A stretch of 64,000 nt of DNA from Margaritifera margaritifera (taxonomy: Eukaryota; Mollusca; Bivalvia; Unionida; Margaritiferidae): contig JAQPZY010001569.1 in the NCBI GenBank assembly GCA_029931535.1, forward strand, positions 3,893,001 through 3,957,000, read 5' to 3'. Below the pieces are notes generated by a model. It searched no databases. It was not told the DNA's origin and saw only the letters and a program-made list of their open reading frames with translations. The translations under genes were made by a program, and so were the position numbers. How positions within the stretch are numbered: the stretch's first letter is position 1; every line of letters begins with the position of its first letter. Positions 32,846 through 44,374 of the stretch are shown in pieces.

Positions 32846-34560
32846 CTGAGGAAAGTTTAGGCTAGCTGGTGTTCAGCCATGATTGCACTTGATGCAGAAT
32901 TTTTCCACCTCCAACACCGGACTTGTCTGTGATTTTTGCAGTGCAGAACTACAGACTTGACCAAGATGAAAGATCTGACCAGTTCACTAGATATAATATT
33001 GCACTGTGCAAATACTTTTGTTAAAGACTATGTAACTTTGGTCGGACAAATCTGACCATAGGTGCAGTCTTGAGATTTAGTCTGGTATGATCCATGCACA
33101 CTTTTCCGAAAGGATCAATGCAGACACTAAGTTGTAGTCTACAATTAGAAAGACCTGTTTTACTATAAGTCCCAGTTTGTAAACACGTATAATATTTTTA
33201 TTACTATTTTAGTTTTGGGTTAGGTCCATTTTACCAATAAGGAAGGACAGGTTTAAAGGCTTGTACTCACCAGCCAATGCTCAACCATACCAAAACTCAA
33301 CTGCATTATGTAATTTATTAATAATTTTTATAAACAAACACATGTTCACATTTGAATCCAAGGACATCAAAAATTTGCTATTCACAGTTTTCTACTATCA
33401 TTATAAGTACTCTTGAAAAGAGCATTCAGTCCGAAAGTAAAACAAGAACTAGGTATAGTGTCTTTTCAAAGAAGTTTATCTTTATGTTGAATCAGTTGTT
33501 TTCATTATCTTTAATGAAAATCTTTTGTCAGGATTTAATTGTGTTTACTGAACTTTAATCAATTTTATAAAAAGTCAAAGGCATGGCAGCTACCTTAGTG
33601 GTTGAGCATTGGTCAGCAAAGATTGAATTTTACTGGTTTCCTGTACCAATAAAATGACTAGTTTCTGCAGTCACCAACACAAGTTTAAGAGATAAAATCA
33701 TTATTGCCAATTATTATTCTGTCGTGTCAACAACCTATTATACTTTTGCTTACATCATTTCAGTCATCTTGTCTAAATGATGAGATATGCTGTAAAAGTG
33801 GCAGATGATTAGTCTGGTGAGTCTAGCAGCAAAATCATGCAAACTATGTTTAATAGCAGTAATACAACACCTAGCACTATTGTGTTGCTATCCTGGCACA
33901 ATTCCCCAGTCCAAGGAGATTATTCCCTCCTCCAATTAGTAATTGGAGGTTTAGGAAAAAAAAATATATTATCCCAATCTGATACCTTTATCAACTTCCA
34001 ACAATCAGAATATTGTCCTTCTTTTCCTTGGACTTGGTGCAATTCTCACTTGTCTCTTATGCACTCTGCATTTCATTGATTACCTCAAAACCAGTCTGAA
34101 CTTCTCTACTAGCTTGTGTGCAGAATCAACACTTAATCTTGTATTGAAAACACCAATTTCCATCTGCATGAAAAAAGTTAAATAAACTTGTTCTAAATAC
34201 GAAGAAATCAGGGAGGTAAAAAAATTCATAAAGGTTAGTCATATTTTGGTCTTATTATCTCGGCAAAAATCTGCTGCAGGTCTATGGTAAAAGGAACTTT
34301 TGTAGAAGCACTGGGCTGGGGATTGAATTTGTTGTAAACTTTGCTTTGCCAAGCCTCATTTTAATTATGGGCATGGTTTTACATTTTTTACATGTGCAGA
34401 AATAGCATCATTGCTCTTTGACAAATAACCTTTTTTCAACAGACACACATTTACATGTAACCTAAGTTTAGAAGATTAGAACTCCAGTTTGTATTTGGTT
34501 ACTGTACATTAAATATCTCTTTTGGGCTGTAGAAATAAAAAAATAAAAAAATAAAGCTTA
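32846..34560 (+). other. Putative JNK 3' UTR; end not determined
   Basis: Sequence after the JNK stop codon. Candidate AATAAA hexamers occur at ~33646 (CCAATAAAATG), ~34181 (TTAAATAAAC) and in an A-rich cluster at ~34533-34556. None can be chosen without transcript data. It contains a large inverted repeat (next entry) and a perfect 21-nt palindrome with 10-bp arms at 33929-33949 (arm CCTCCAATTA). Confidence 0.55.
33227..33655. repeat. Imperfect ~60-bp inverted repeat in the JNK 3' UTR
   Basis: CCAATGCTCAACCA (33274-33287) is exactly complementary to TGGTTGAGCATTGG (33599-33612). Weaker complementarity extends outwards to ~33227 and ~33655 (both reach CATTTTA). It could be a ~430-bp fold-back element or a long-range stem in the transcript. 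Confidence 0.6.
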
Positions 34561-34606
34561 TTCAACAGGAGCTTAATTAGTCTGAGTATACTCAAACTAC
34601 TTAGTT

Positions 34607-34775
34607 CAGGGGTCCCCAACCTTTTTGTACCGATGGGCACATTTGTGAGTTTATGAGAGAGTGATGGGCACCAACCAATTAACTTGACCCATTTTTTTTA
34701 TTTTTTATTATTCATTATAACCTTTTCCGCGAGCACACAAAAAACCTTGGCGGGCACCATGGCGTTGACTTAGTT
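34607..34775 (+). repeat. Fragment resembling a hAT (Charlie-like) MITE end
   Basis: Begins CAGGGGTCCCCAACCTTTTT, a terminal repeat of the type carried by hAT-Charlie elements and their MITEs. It is followed by the GATGGGCAC..GTGATGGGCACC and GGCGGGCACCATGGCG motifs typical of such elements. No matching right end was found, so only the left part is likely present. Confidence 0.5.
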
Positions 34776-35385
34776 TGTGCTTATGTCTTATGTTATAACC
34801 TTAGAAAAGTTTCTAATGCAGGTTACTGAGTTGTGTTTTTTTTTTTTCCTGCAGAAGACAAATTTTCAAGCTTTATGAAGGAGAATAGCTATTTTGTGCC
34901 ATACATGTATTTCAGATATGCTGACCAATCTGGTTTTGTGATATTATTATAAATATTCAGTGATAATTTTTGCATTCTGAATTTAATTTATGAAATTCTG
35001 CAAAATCATCAGTTTCTGGGGTACATTTTTGAGTAGGAGACGTTAATAAGGATGCAGGTATAAGGTTTGCTGGTACCTGACTGAAATTGGCAAGCTAATA
35101 TGATAGGTCAATAGCTAGTAAAATTTCAGTCTTCTGATTGGTTAGTCTGTGACATCATTTGCACGACAGTGATGTCATTCCAATAATGGAACCACCACCA
35201 CCACCCCACTCTCCGAACTGCAGTGATTGGTTGGTTGTTTCATATCGACATACTGCATGTTGCTTAAAAAGTACGCAAGTTTTTTTTACCCTGTTGAAAA
35301 ATTGGCAGCTGAAAGTTATCTTTGGTCTCATCACCACCAAAAGTGTTATGCAGTAGTTAGCAAAAGGTATAAGGGTATAAAAAGT
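34776..35385. other. Intergenic; nothing recognised
   Basis: AT-rich sequence without a supported feature. Confidence 0.5.
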
Positions 35386-35505
35386 ACTGCAATACCAATA
35401 CTTAGAGTGGAAATACTGCAATACCAATACTTAGAGTGGAAATAATGCAATACCAATACTTAGAGTGGAAATACTGCAATACCAATACTTAGAGTGGAAA
35501 TACTG
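35386..35505. repeat. 29-bp minisatellite, 4 units
   Basis: Near-perfect tandem copies of a 29-bp unit containing ACTGCAATACCAATACTTAG and AGTGGAAAT. Confidence 0.9.
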
Positions 35506-36249
35506 CTGCTCTGTTCCTTCATACTGTTGTAACAAATTGATAGACTGGTACACAGACTTCAGTGCATCAATATGAAAAGGACAATGCATTCTGCAGTAAA
35601 CCAGATGAATAAAAGACATCTGCAGTTAAATAATGGTAGCAGAAATAACAAAAAGACAGTATTGCAGAACATTCTTGGGGGTACAACTAAGTTTGTTATC
35701 ATTATTATGGCCTTCAAAGTGGAGCTGTTTATGCTTAAGGGATTGGAGGTGTCCAGCATGATTTTTCTAATAATAAGTATGCATTGGCTGCTTACAAGAT
35801 TGACAAGTCATTATAGTAGTTTTTTCCATTTATTGAAATATAAGACCTGCTTAGATTCTGGACAGTGTATGCTTGGATTCCTGATTCCTGATAAGAATGC
35901 TGATGGGTTGGCTTCTTTGGTATTTTACTTGGACACTTATCCCCAATTTCCTAAGTGCACTCAACAATACACTATAGGGTGTTCCTTTTTAACATACATA
36001 ATATGAAAAGAGATAAAGATTTCAAGAATCATCAGTAAATTTGACATTGCTTGATTTATTTTTTTCACATATTCTTTAGAGATTTAATGAGTACTTTAGT
36101 ATATTCATCTATTGCAAGTCGATTGACTTCTGTGTCGCTATTAAAACAGTACTTATAGGATGTAGAATATGTCAAATACATTTGTACAGTTATGACAAGT
36201 GGGACAGGTCAAGAAGTTTACCATGCACAGAGAGGATATTGACTGCCCT
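35506..36249. other. Intergenic; one unexplained 144-codon frame
   Basis: An open frame runs from 35572 to 36006 (+). Its sequence shows no motif I recognise and its composition is that of AT-rich non-coding DNA. I do not call it a gene. Confidence 0.4.

Positions 36250-36280
<31 letters not shown>
36250..36280. repeat. Poly-G run of 31 G
   Basis: An uninterrupted homopolymer of about 31 G followed by AGAGGAGGAC. It is G-quadruplex-forming. The true length may differ because of sequencing error. Confidence 0.85.
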
Positions 36281-36281
<1 letters not shown>

Positions 36282-36640
36282 GAGGAGGACCAGAAGAAAA
36301 TGCCAGTCATCTTTCAAAATTCTTTCAGTGTTTAACTTCTTTTCTGATTAAACAAAGTTAACTACATCAAAGACCATTCTAAATTTATCCAACATTAGGA
36401 TTAATTCACATTAGGTTTTTAGCAATTTTGTGCGAGGTTAAGATATATGGTCCCTGGTTAGTAGCCTGAAAATATGTGAAATATTAGTAACATTTATGTA
36501 TATGTTATCTTGTGTCTTCGACTTGCAGGAAAGATTTATGGTCACTTGCTGTCTATAAACATATTTTCATTCGTAAAGTTTGGAGAAAAAAACTTTTGCA
36601 ATATGAAGTTAAACTATACATTTGTGGTTTCATATAAATG

Positions 36641-36821
36641 CCTGTGTATACTCACGTATAATCCAATACCAACTGCAAACTGCATGGACCCAGATCTGGC
36701 GGTGCATAATGCGCCAGCAGATCTGGATCTATGCAGTTTGTAGGGACTAATTAGTAGAACAAACAACATAGACCCTGATCTGCTGATCAGGATCTATGTT
36801 GTTTGAATTGGACTCAGATTA
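36641..36821 (-). repeat. Double-hairpin MITE, copy 4 (reverse, 3' end lost)
   Basis: Begins CCTGTGTATACTCACGTATAATCC. Hairpin B comes first, then a shortened hairpin A (loop and inner stem reduced to CTGATCTGCTGATCAG). The right terminal repeat is not recognisable. Confidence 0.75.
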
Positions 36822-37837
36822 GTTATTTTAGATGACAAATTTAAATTTTGCCTATCAAGTTATGCACAGAGTTGCACTATCTTTGATAATTTTGTATTTT
36901 GAAGGCTGATGTTGGCATGCTGAATCCTATTGTAACTTAAGGTTTAAAAGTTTTTAGCACTAGTTTGAACTAGTTTGAAAAATTTGAAAGTTATAACATC
37001 GGTATGTTATTATATAGGTATTATTCTAATTTATTGTCTTGCCTGCATGAGTGGGGAGAGACTTGGGTATCACTTTTCTGTTGGCAATGATGACATTGAC
37101 ATGTCAAGATTTGTATTAAGCCTGCAAGATACAGCATTCCTTGGAACCCTTGTATTTGTAATTTCAATATAAAACAGTAGCCTGAAGTACTAAATAATCT
37201 TCGCAAAAACTTTTGTTTAAGAAATAACAACTTGAAAAGTGGTATCTGTTTCAATAGATAAATACTTGCTTTAAATGTTGCAGTTTTAAATGATCTCCAA
37301 ACATGCCAGCATGAGAGATTATGAAACAATTGCATCATTGAAAACAGGTTTTTATCTTCTGAAAGAGATACCACTTTTTAAATCATTATTTCAATTCTAA
37401 CATGAAAAATAAACACTTTGGCCAGTTTATACCAATTGCACTCTGTTGACATTGCACAAGCATCTCACTTAACCATTGGCTGCATACTCTGATGATATCA
37501 CAATGTTACATCTTACATGCACCTCCAAAAGAGGTATCCATTGTGCAAAATAAATATCTCTTTTTCTGCATACATTATAAAGGGAAACAAAACGGGTTCA
37601 TGTTTTGAATTATTATTTTTGTTCCTCATAATACTGGTCTGGAAATGATAAAACTTCCAAGCTTTAGTTTGAGCTTGACATTTTTTGTCAGCCAGCCACA
37701 AAGGACTTTTCTTTTGTAACATCACTTTTGATTGGCTGTGAGTGAAAACTCACTATCCTTGAGATAGAGATTTATGATCTCCACACCTGGCCCCACATTC
37801 TCTAAACTATTTGAGCAAGAAACTCAATCTCAAGCTC
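36822..37837. other. Intergenic; nothing recognised
   Basis: AT-rich sequence with no supported gene, RNA or repeat. Confidence 0.5.
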
Positions 37838-38220
37838 AAAACCTCAAAGTCATATCTCTTACTTTAAATGAACCTAGGTCATCAAAATTTGTCATATCTG
37901 TTACTTTAAAAGTACCTAAGTCATCAAAATTTGTCATATCTGTTACTTTAAATGAACCTAGGTCATCAAAATTTGTCATATCTGATACTTTAAAGGAACC
38001 TAGGTCATCAAAAATTGTCATATCTGATAATTTAAATGATCCTAGGTCATCAAAATTTGTCATATCTGATACTTTGAACCTAGGTCATCAGAATTTCTCA
38101 TATCTGATACTTTAAATGAACCTAGGTCATAAAAATTTGTCATATCTGAAACTTTAATGAACCTAGGACACCAGAATTTGTCGTATCTGATACTTTCAAT
38201 GAATCTAGGTAATTACAATT
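37838..38220. repeat. 45-bp minisatellite, ~8 units
   Basis: Tandem 45-bp units with landmarks CCTAGGTCATCAAAATTTGTC and ATATCTGATACTTTAAATGA. The period is divisible by three, so an open frame persists on both strands (a 15-residue repeat such as KFVISVTLNEPRSS on +). This is a by-product of the repeat and not evidence for a gene. Confidence 0.9.
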
Positions 38221-38324
38221 TGGCAATCTAATAGACAGACGTAAGTTATGAAAAATCTGAATGTTCTCTGTTTCTTGCTTTATTCTAATTAAAGTTCTCG
38301 AATATCCAAGTTTCTTGACTTTGA

Positions 38325-38444
38325 GCTTGAGTTTCTTTGCAAGTATCATAAATGCCAGGCCTAGGCTTGAGTTTCTTTGCAAGTATCATAAATACCAGGC
38401 CTAGGCTTGAGTTTCTTTGCAAGTATCATAAATACCAGGCCTAG
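38325..38444. repeat. 40-bp minisatellite, 3 units
   Basis: Three almost identical 40-bp units starting at 38325, 38365 and 38405, each beginning GCTTGAGTTTCTTTGCAAGT and ending CCAGGCCTAG. Confidence 0.95.
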
Positions 38445-39113
38445 GCTCACATTTCCGAGATCTCAGCATTGAAGATCACTACTGTGCAAAATATTTTGTA
38501 ATCATTGATTGAAATGGTTTTATATGACTTATGACTGCTTTCACATTAGTGCATTTGAAGGTAAAAAGAGTATTGTGTATTTAATGGTTGATGTAATGTA
38601 TTGTCTGATTTCTTTATTGTTAATATTTAGTAAAAGAGTGTCTGAAAAGTTAACTGCATGTTAATATCGGAACACAAACATGTTAAATAGTGGTATGTGT
38701 TTATATTAAAGCAGTTTGATACAGAAATGTCAGAAAATGTCTTAAATTTATTACACCACAAACACTACATCCAGTTGTCAAAATAAACTCCATTAGTCAT
38801 TCATGCTTTGTTTCTCCAAGTTCTTGGTCAGTTAGAATATCTACTTTATACATGAATGTACTTTTATCCAGTAATACACTTGTCATTGAGAAGAATTCAC
38901 TATAGTAACAAAATTTACATTTTATGTTGTTGATTCAGTTGTTGTTTTTTTAGGGTAACTATTTTTGTGAATTTCATGATTGATACAAACCACAAATTTT
39001 ACCCAATAAATGATACTTCAGTGGAAACAATAGGACTCCATGATGTTAAGTACGGACAAAAATGTCATTTTTCACAAAACCACAAAAATTGATAACCACA
39101 AATATAAATGACC
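38445..39113. other. Intergenic; nothing recognised
   Basis: AT-rich sequence without a supported feature. Confidence 0.5.
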
Positions 39114-39188
39114 GCATTTAGACATGCATGATGCATTTAGACATGTATAATGCATTTAGACATGCACAATGCATTTAGACATGCACTA
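39114..39188. repeat. 19-bp minisatellite, 4 units
   Basis: Four copies of GCATTTAGACATGCAYRAT-like units. Confidence 0.85.
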
Positions 39189-39549
39189 AGTGTCCAAAGT
39201 GAAAATTTTATAAATAATTCCTTGTATTATTGCACAATAAATCTTGTTAGCTGTACAATGCTTATAAAAAATATAATACAATTCTATTTTTTTCCCAGAA
39301 AGTTTTTTGTCTGTTACAAACTATATGGTAAAATGAAGTGTGAGGAATGCTATCAAACAATTTTAATTTATTCCAATATGATATAGGAGGAACATTTTAT
39401 GGAAAACAACAATGATTTTCACATCAGCAGTCATACTAAAAGGTAACTGTAGACCTTTGATTTTAGAATGGAGAATTAAAAAAATAATGTGTATGTTCAT
39501 AGGTTGGCAGTAAATTTCTTTTTTGTTGCTATAAAAGAAAGAAAGGATA

Positions 39550-39960
39550 TTAGCTTGTGTGTAGTGTAAATCCAGCTGCAAGCAGTATAGATCCAGATCA
39601 ACCATCATCACATACCATATGTACTCGCATATAAGCCGGGTCCAAATGCAAACAACATAGACCCTGATCTGCCATCACATAATGCGCTGTGTTGTTTGTT
39701 CTACTGATTAATCCTTACAAACTGCATAGACCCAGATCTGCCAGCGCATTATGCGACGGCAGATCAGGGTCTATGCAGTTTGCAGTTGGTATTGGATTAT
39801 ACACGAGTATAGATGGTAATGAGTCGGTAGATCTTGGTCTATGCTATGTGCTCAATGTATAATTCCACACCAACATCATAGATCCTGATCTGCTCGTGCC
39901 TTATGTGACGGCAGATCTGGGTCTATGCTGTTCACAATTGGGTTTGCATTATACACTGGT
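39550..39960. repeat. Diverged double-hairpin MITE, split by a younger copy
   Basis: Left part ~39550-39612 (..GCAGTATAGATCCAGATCAACCATCATCACA) and right part ~39819-39960 (ATGAGTCGGTAGATCTTGGTC.. through a second hairpin ..GATCCTGATCTGCT..GACGGCAGATCTGGGTC to ..TTATACACTGGT). Removal of the inserted copy plus one TA recreates the usual hairpin loop CACATAATG. It is older and more diverged than the copy inside it. Confidence 0.75.
39615..39816 (+). repeat. Double-hairpin MITE, copy 5, nested in an older copy
   Basis: A 202-bp forward-orientation copy beginning CCATATGTACTCGCATATAAG and ending ACGAGTATAGATGG, flanked by TA at 39613-39614 and 39817-39818. Hairpin A has lost part of its right arm. 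Hairpin B is intact. It lies in the loop of the older element's hairpin. Confidence 0.88.
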
Positions 39961-41492
39961 AAATAAAATTAACACATGTCTACTGTGCTATTTATAAACT
40001 CATTATCATATTGATGTCATATTACACATGTATAATGATGCTTCAGGACATCACGAATGAGATCAGGCATTAATAAAAGGCAAAGACCTTATGTCCGAGG
40101 CATAAGAATATCCTTCAGAGTCCTGTCACTCCACTTTTATGCCATTTTTTAAAAATAAAATCAGGTTGGGGTTTTTATTTTATTTTTTTCATGTTTTAAA
40201 TAAAGTCTCACATCTATGCTTATTTCTGATTAAATTTATGAAACACCTTGAATAATTAAATTTATGAAACACCTTGAATAATTTCAATCTTTTGTTTGCT
40301 ACGGCTCACAAAAGATGAAACTTATTAATACATTTCATAAATTTCATTTGAAATGAGCACTCATGTAAAATCCTTTATTTCTGTTTGCATTGAATGATTT
40401 GTGTTGAATAATCTTGTATTGATCTTCCAATTTTGTAGTCATACTTAGATATGTGCTTGCTGTACGGGTTTATCTCCCTTTGCAGAAGACTCCTTATCGC
40501 AATACTCACGAAGTGAACAGGTCCAATATTTCATTTATCAGCTTTGGGCTGGATATCTGATTAAATGTATGACTGCAGTCTGATGAAGTATTCAAAGATA
40601 AATTTACCTTGTTTATATCAAATAGTACTAGTGAGATACTTTTCAACAAATAAATTGTGCTTTGACTTGTTGGCTACATATTAATCATGCAGCAGTAATT
40701 ATGATTCTGTTTTTCAATGGATAACTGATTTGCTCACATTGTTGGCATTGTATTTGATATGCTTGAGCTTTACTTGCAGCTACTTTTTTGTAAATATTAG
40801 ATGTGATAAGATGACACATAAGATACAATAGAGTATTTGGGGTCTAGAGCATCAAAGAGTGTTTAGAAGGTACTTCACCTACAGTTCTGAAACCAAGTGT
40901 CTTAACAAGCTAGTCCAAGTATATTTAGTTAGGTTGATCATGTGATGTAATAATATATAAGGTAATACAGTGATATAATAGCCATATTTGATGTAAACTG
41001 AGGTGTGTATGCATATATACATGTGACTGTCTGGTAATACAGTGAATCTCAGTCATGTTTGGAACACTGTACAAATTCCATGTCAACCATTCATTACTGT
41101 TAACTTCACACCATACCATATGTACATTATTATATTATGTGTCCATGTACTAATGAAGAATCATCAGCAATACTTTTGTGTTAATGTGTTGATTTGATAC
41201 ACGGTGTGTAGCTAGTGTCTGTAAGTAATGGTCCATATTTCCCTTGATGGAATCTCCCATTAGAAATGAAAAGATCTATGAGTTTGTATACCTAATCACC
41301 TTATGGTTCACTTAACATGCTTAAGTTTGAATTGAAGTAACTGTCTGAAAATATTCACCAATTTAAACTTGATAAGTGTGTTCGGCCTTCAAGATCATTC
41401 TGTTAACTCTTGGAACTGGTGTTTACCATGGAGATGATAGAGTATAGAATTGTTGCACAGTGGTGCTTCACTGTATACTTGAAGAGCACATA
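39961..41492. other. Intergenic, ~1.5 kb; a 27-bp direct duplication only
   Basis: AT-rich. A 27-bp unit (ATTAAATTTATGAAACACCT..) is repeated twice near 40229-40282. Nothing else is supported. Confidence 0.5.
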
Positions 41493-41690
41493 CTGTAGAT
41501 ACTTGTACACAAGTTGCACCCAACTGTAAAGAGGATAGACCCAGATCTGCCATCATGTAATGTGCTGACAGATCTGTGTCTGTGCTGTTTGTTAGGACTA
41601 ATCAGTTGAACAAACGACATAGACCCAGATCTGTCAACACATTATGCTACAGCAGATCTTAGTCTGTGCATTTGATACATGTTTTTACAG
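41493..41690 (-). repeat. Double-hairpin MITE, copy 6 (reverse)
   Basis: A 198-bp diverged copy, TA at 41491-41492 and 41691-41692. Hairpin B-type stems come first (ATAGACCCAGATCTGCCATC..) and hairpin A-type second. Ends CTGTAGATACTTGTACACAA and ..TTTTTACAG. Confidence 0.78.
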
Positions 41691-41964
41691 TACTGTTCCA
41701 TGACAACTTTTTACTCATAAAATTTTTTTGTTTTCATGTTTAGAACATTTATGTTTTGATAATTCTTCTTCTATGTCTGTTTATTCTTCATTTATGTTAA
41801 TTAGATCTGCACCTCTGGACCGGTTACAAACAATTATGATTTTACGTGTCTTTTCAGTTCTTTAGAGGTGAACATAAAACCCACACTCTCTCTTTTACTG
41901 TACATGCTGCTGATTCGTTTAATTTTGTAGATTTTCATTTTTTAAATTTTTATTGCAGAAAATA

Positions 41965-42176
41965 TTGTATATACTAGCATATAAGCTGATACCAACTTTG
42001 CATAGACCCAGATCTGCCATCGCATAATGGGCCGGCAGATCTGGGTCTATGCAGTTTGTAAGGACTAATCAGTAGAACAAACAACATAGACCCTGATCTG
42101 CTGGTGCATTATGCGATGGGAGATCAGGGTCTATGTTGTTGGCATTTTGACCTGGATTATACGCGAGTATATACAG
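41965..42176 (-). repeat. Double-hairpin MITE, copy 7 (reverse)
   Basis: A 212-bp well-preserved copy between TA dinucleotides (41963-41964 and 42177-42178). It begins TTGTATATACTAGCATATAAG and ends TTATACGCGAGTATATACAG. Hairpins are in B then A order, with long near-perfect stems. Confidence 0.88.
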
Positions 42177-42385
42177 TAAGACCTTTTAATGGGTGCTTGC
42201 ATTTGTGGAGTATCTGTTTTCTTTAAAAACAAAACATCTTTTGTTGGATCTTTAAATTTGTGGTTTGAAGCAACCATGACATTCACAAAAGTTGGTAATA
42301 ACAAATAAAAGTTTGCAATATTTGCAGATGCTTAGAAAACCAATCATGTAGATTCAGAACAACTCAGCAGAGGTTGTCAGCTCTA

Positions 42386-44096
42386 CTGGTCATAGACCAG
42401 AAGAGCTTATGGGATGGTCTGTTTGTCATCTGTCGTCCATCCATCCATTAGCACAAGTTTTTATCGCTACTCCTCCTAAACTACTTGAAGGATTGCCATG
42501 AAACTTTACACACACATTCATCCCATGGTCAAGTTGGTCCTAAATAAAAATGGTGCCACTCAGACAGCCAACATGGCCGCCACAGTAGCCTCTTGAAAAT
42601 CTTGCTATTGCTTATCCTCCTGAATGGATGGTCATGTCAAGATGGGATTTTCACTAAATAACTTCTTATGATGTCTAGTTGGTTCTAAATGACACTGGTG
42701 CCAATTTGATGTCCAGTATGGCTGCCACAGTGGCCATATTGAAAATTGTGTTATTGCTACTCCTCCTGAACAGAAAATCATATTGACATGGGGTTTTCAC
42801 CAGAAGACTTCTTATGATGTCTATTTGGTCCTGAATGAAAATGGTGCCAATCTAATATCCAATATGGCCACCACATCAATCTTGCTATTGCTACTCTTCT
42901 GAATGGGTGGTCATATCAACAAGGGGTTTTCACTAAAAGACTTCTTATGATATCTAGTTGGTCCTGAATGAAAATGGGGCCAATCTGATGTCCAATATGG
43001 CTGTCACAGTGGCCATCTTTGAAAATCTTGTTATTGCTACTCCTTAATGGAAAGTCATACTGACATGGGGTTTTCACCTGAAGACTGAAAATGGTGCCAC
43101 TCGGACATCCAATATGGCCACCACACTTGAAAATCTTGTTATCGCTACTCTTCCTGAACAAAAAGTAATATTGCCATGGGGTTTTCACCAGAAGACTTTT
43201 TATGATGTCTAGTTGTTCCTAAATGAAAATGGTGCCAATCTGATGTCCAATATGGCCACCACATTGGCTATCTTGAAAAGTTTGTTGTTGCTACTACTTC
43301 TGAATGGATGGTCATATCAAAATGGGATTTTCACTGAAAGACTTCCTATGATGTATAGTTGGTCCAAAATGAAGATGGTGTTGATCTCATGTCCAATATG
43401 GCCATCACAGCAGCCATCTTGAAACTACTCCTGAATGGATGATCGTATTACTAAATAGCTTCTTATGATGTCTGGTTGGTTCTAATGGTGCCATTCAGAC
43501 ATTCAGTATGCCTGCCACAGTGGCCATCTTGAAAATCTTACCACTATTTCTCCTAAATGAATGGTCATATCAGCATGGGCTTTCACTAAAAGACTTCTTA
43601 TGATGCCTAGTTGGTCATAAATGAAAATGGTGCAGATTCGACTTCTAATACGACTCACACAATTACCATCTTGAAAATCTTCTTATCACTACTTCTGCTA
43701 GATGGCTGGTCATATCGACATTGTTTCGCCAAAAGACTTATTATGATGTCTAGTTGGTGCTTAATAGAAATGGTGCCAATCTGATATCGAATATGGCCAC
43801 CATGGCATCCATCTTGTAAATCTTATTGTTGTTGCTATCCAAAACAGAAAGTCATATCAACATAGGATTTCTACCAGAAGACTTCTTATGATGCCTTGTT
43901 GATCTTAAATGAAAATGGTGCCAAGTTGACATCCAATATGTTCATCACAGCAGCTAATTTGAAAATCATGTTATCGCTGAAGAATATCAAAGATGCTTTC
44001 AACACTCCACAGTTAAAAGGAAGAAATGATCTTATCTTGAATTCCTGGAAATTCTTTTCAGCCAGTAGAGCATCAGTCCCTTCAAGGGATTCTTGT
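42386..44096 (+). repeat. Hairpin-headed tandem array family P, copy 4 (complete)
   Basis: Full architecture: head hairpin CTGGTC-ATA-GACCAG (42386-42400) with AAGAGCTTATGGGATGGTCTG, about ten ~145-bp units, the conserved tail and AGTCCCTTCAAGGGATT (44075-44091) followed by CTTGTTT. Head and tail are much better conserved between copies 1 and 4 than the internal units are among themselves. The ~100-codon frame over the tail is spurious. Confidence 0.85.
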
Positions 44097-44374
44097 TTTA
44101 TGGATCTAGCTACCTGTCATGTACTCGGTAGCCTTAAACACTTGTTCAGACAAATCAATCCATCCTGTAGGCAAGGGCATTTTGGTTTTACAATCTGATA
44201 TTACTTGAAATGGCAAGACAATAAGAATTCTGTCAAGGAAATTTCATGGACCTATTTGATGCCCTTTTTTTTTATTTTTTGGTCTTAATGTACACTACAT
44301 TTTCTGTTCATTTGTCATTGAGTTTGGCTGCATAATTAGTAGTGTGATTTTGTTTAGAAGCATTTGAAATGTGT

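Noticed and set aside
35572..36006. 144-codon open frame downstream of JNK
   Set aside because: No recognisable motif, composition like the surrounding AT-rich DNA, no splice or promoter support. Probably chance or UTR.
37774..38115. 113-codon frame with 15-residue repeats
   Set aside because: A by-product of a 45-bp minisatellite; the opposite strand is equally open.
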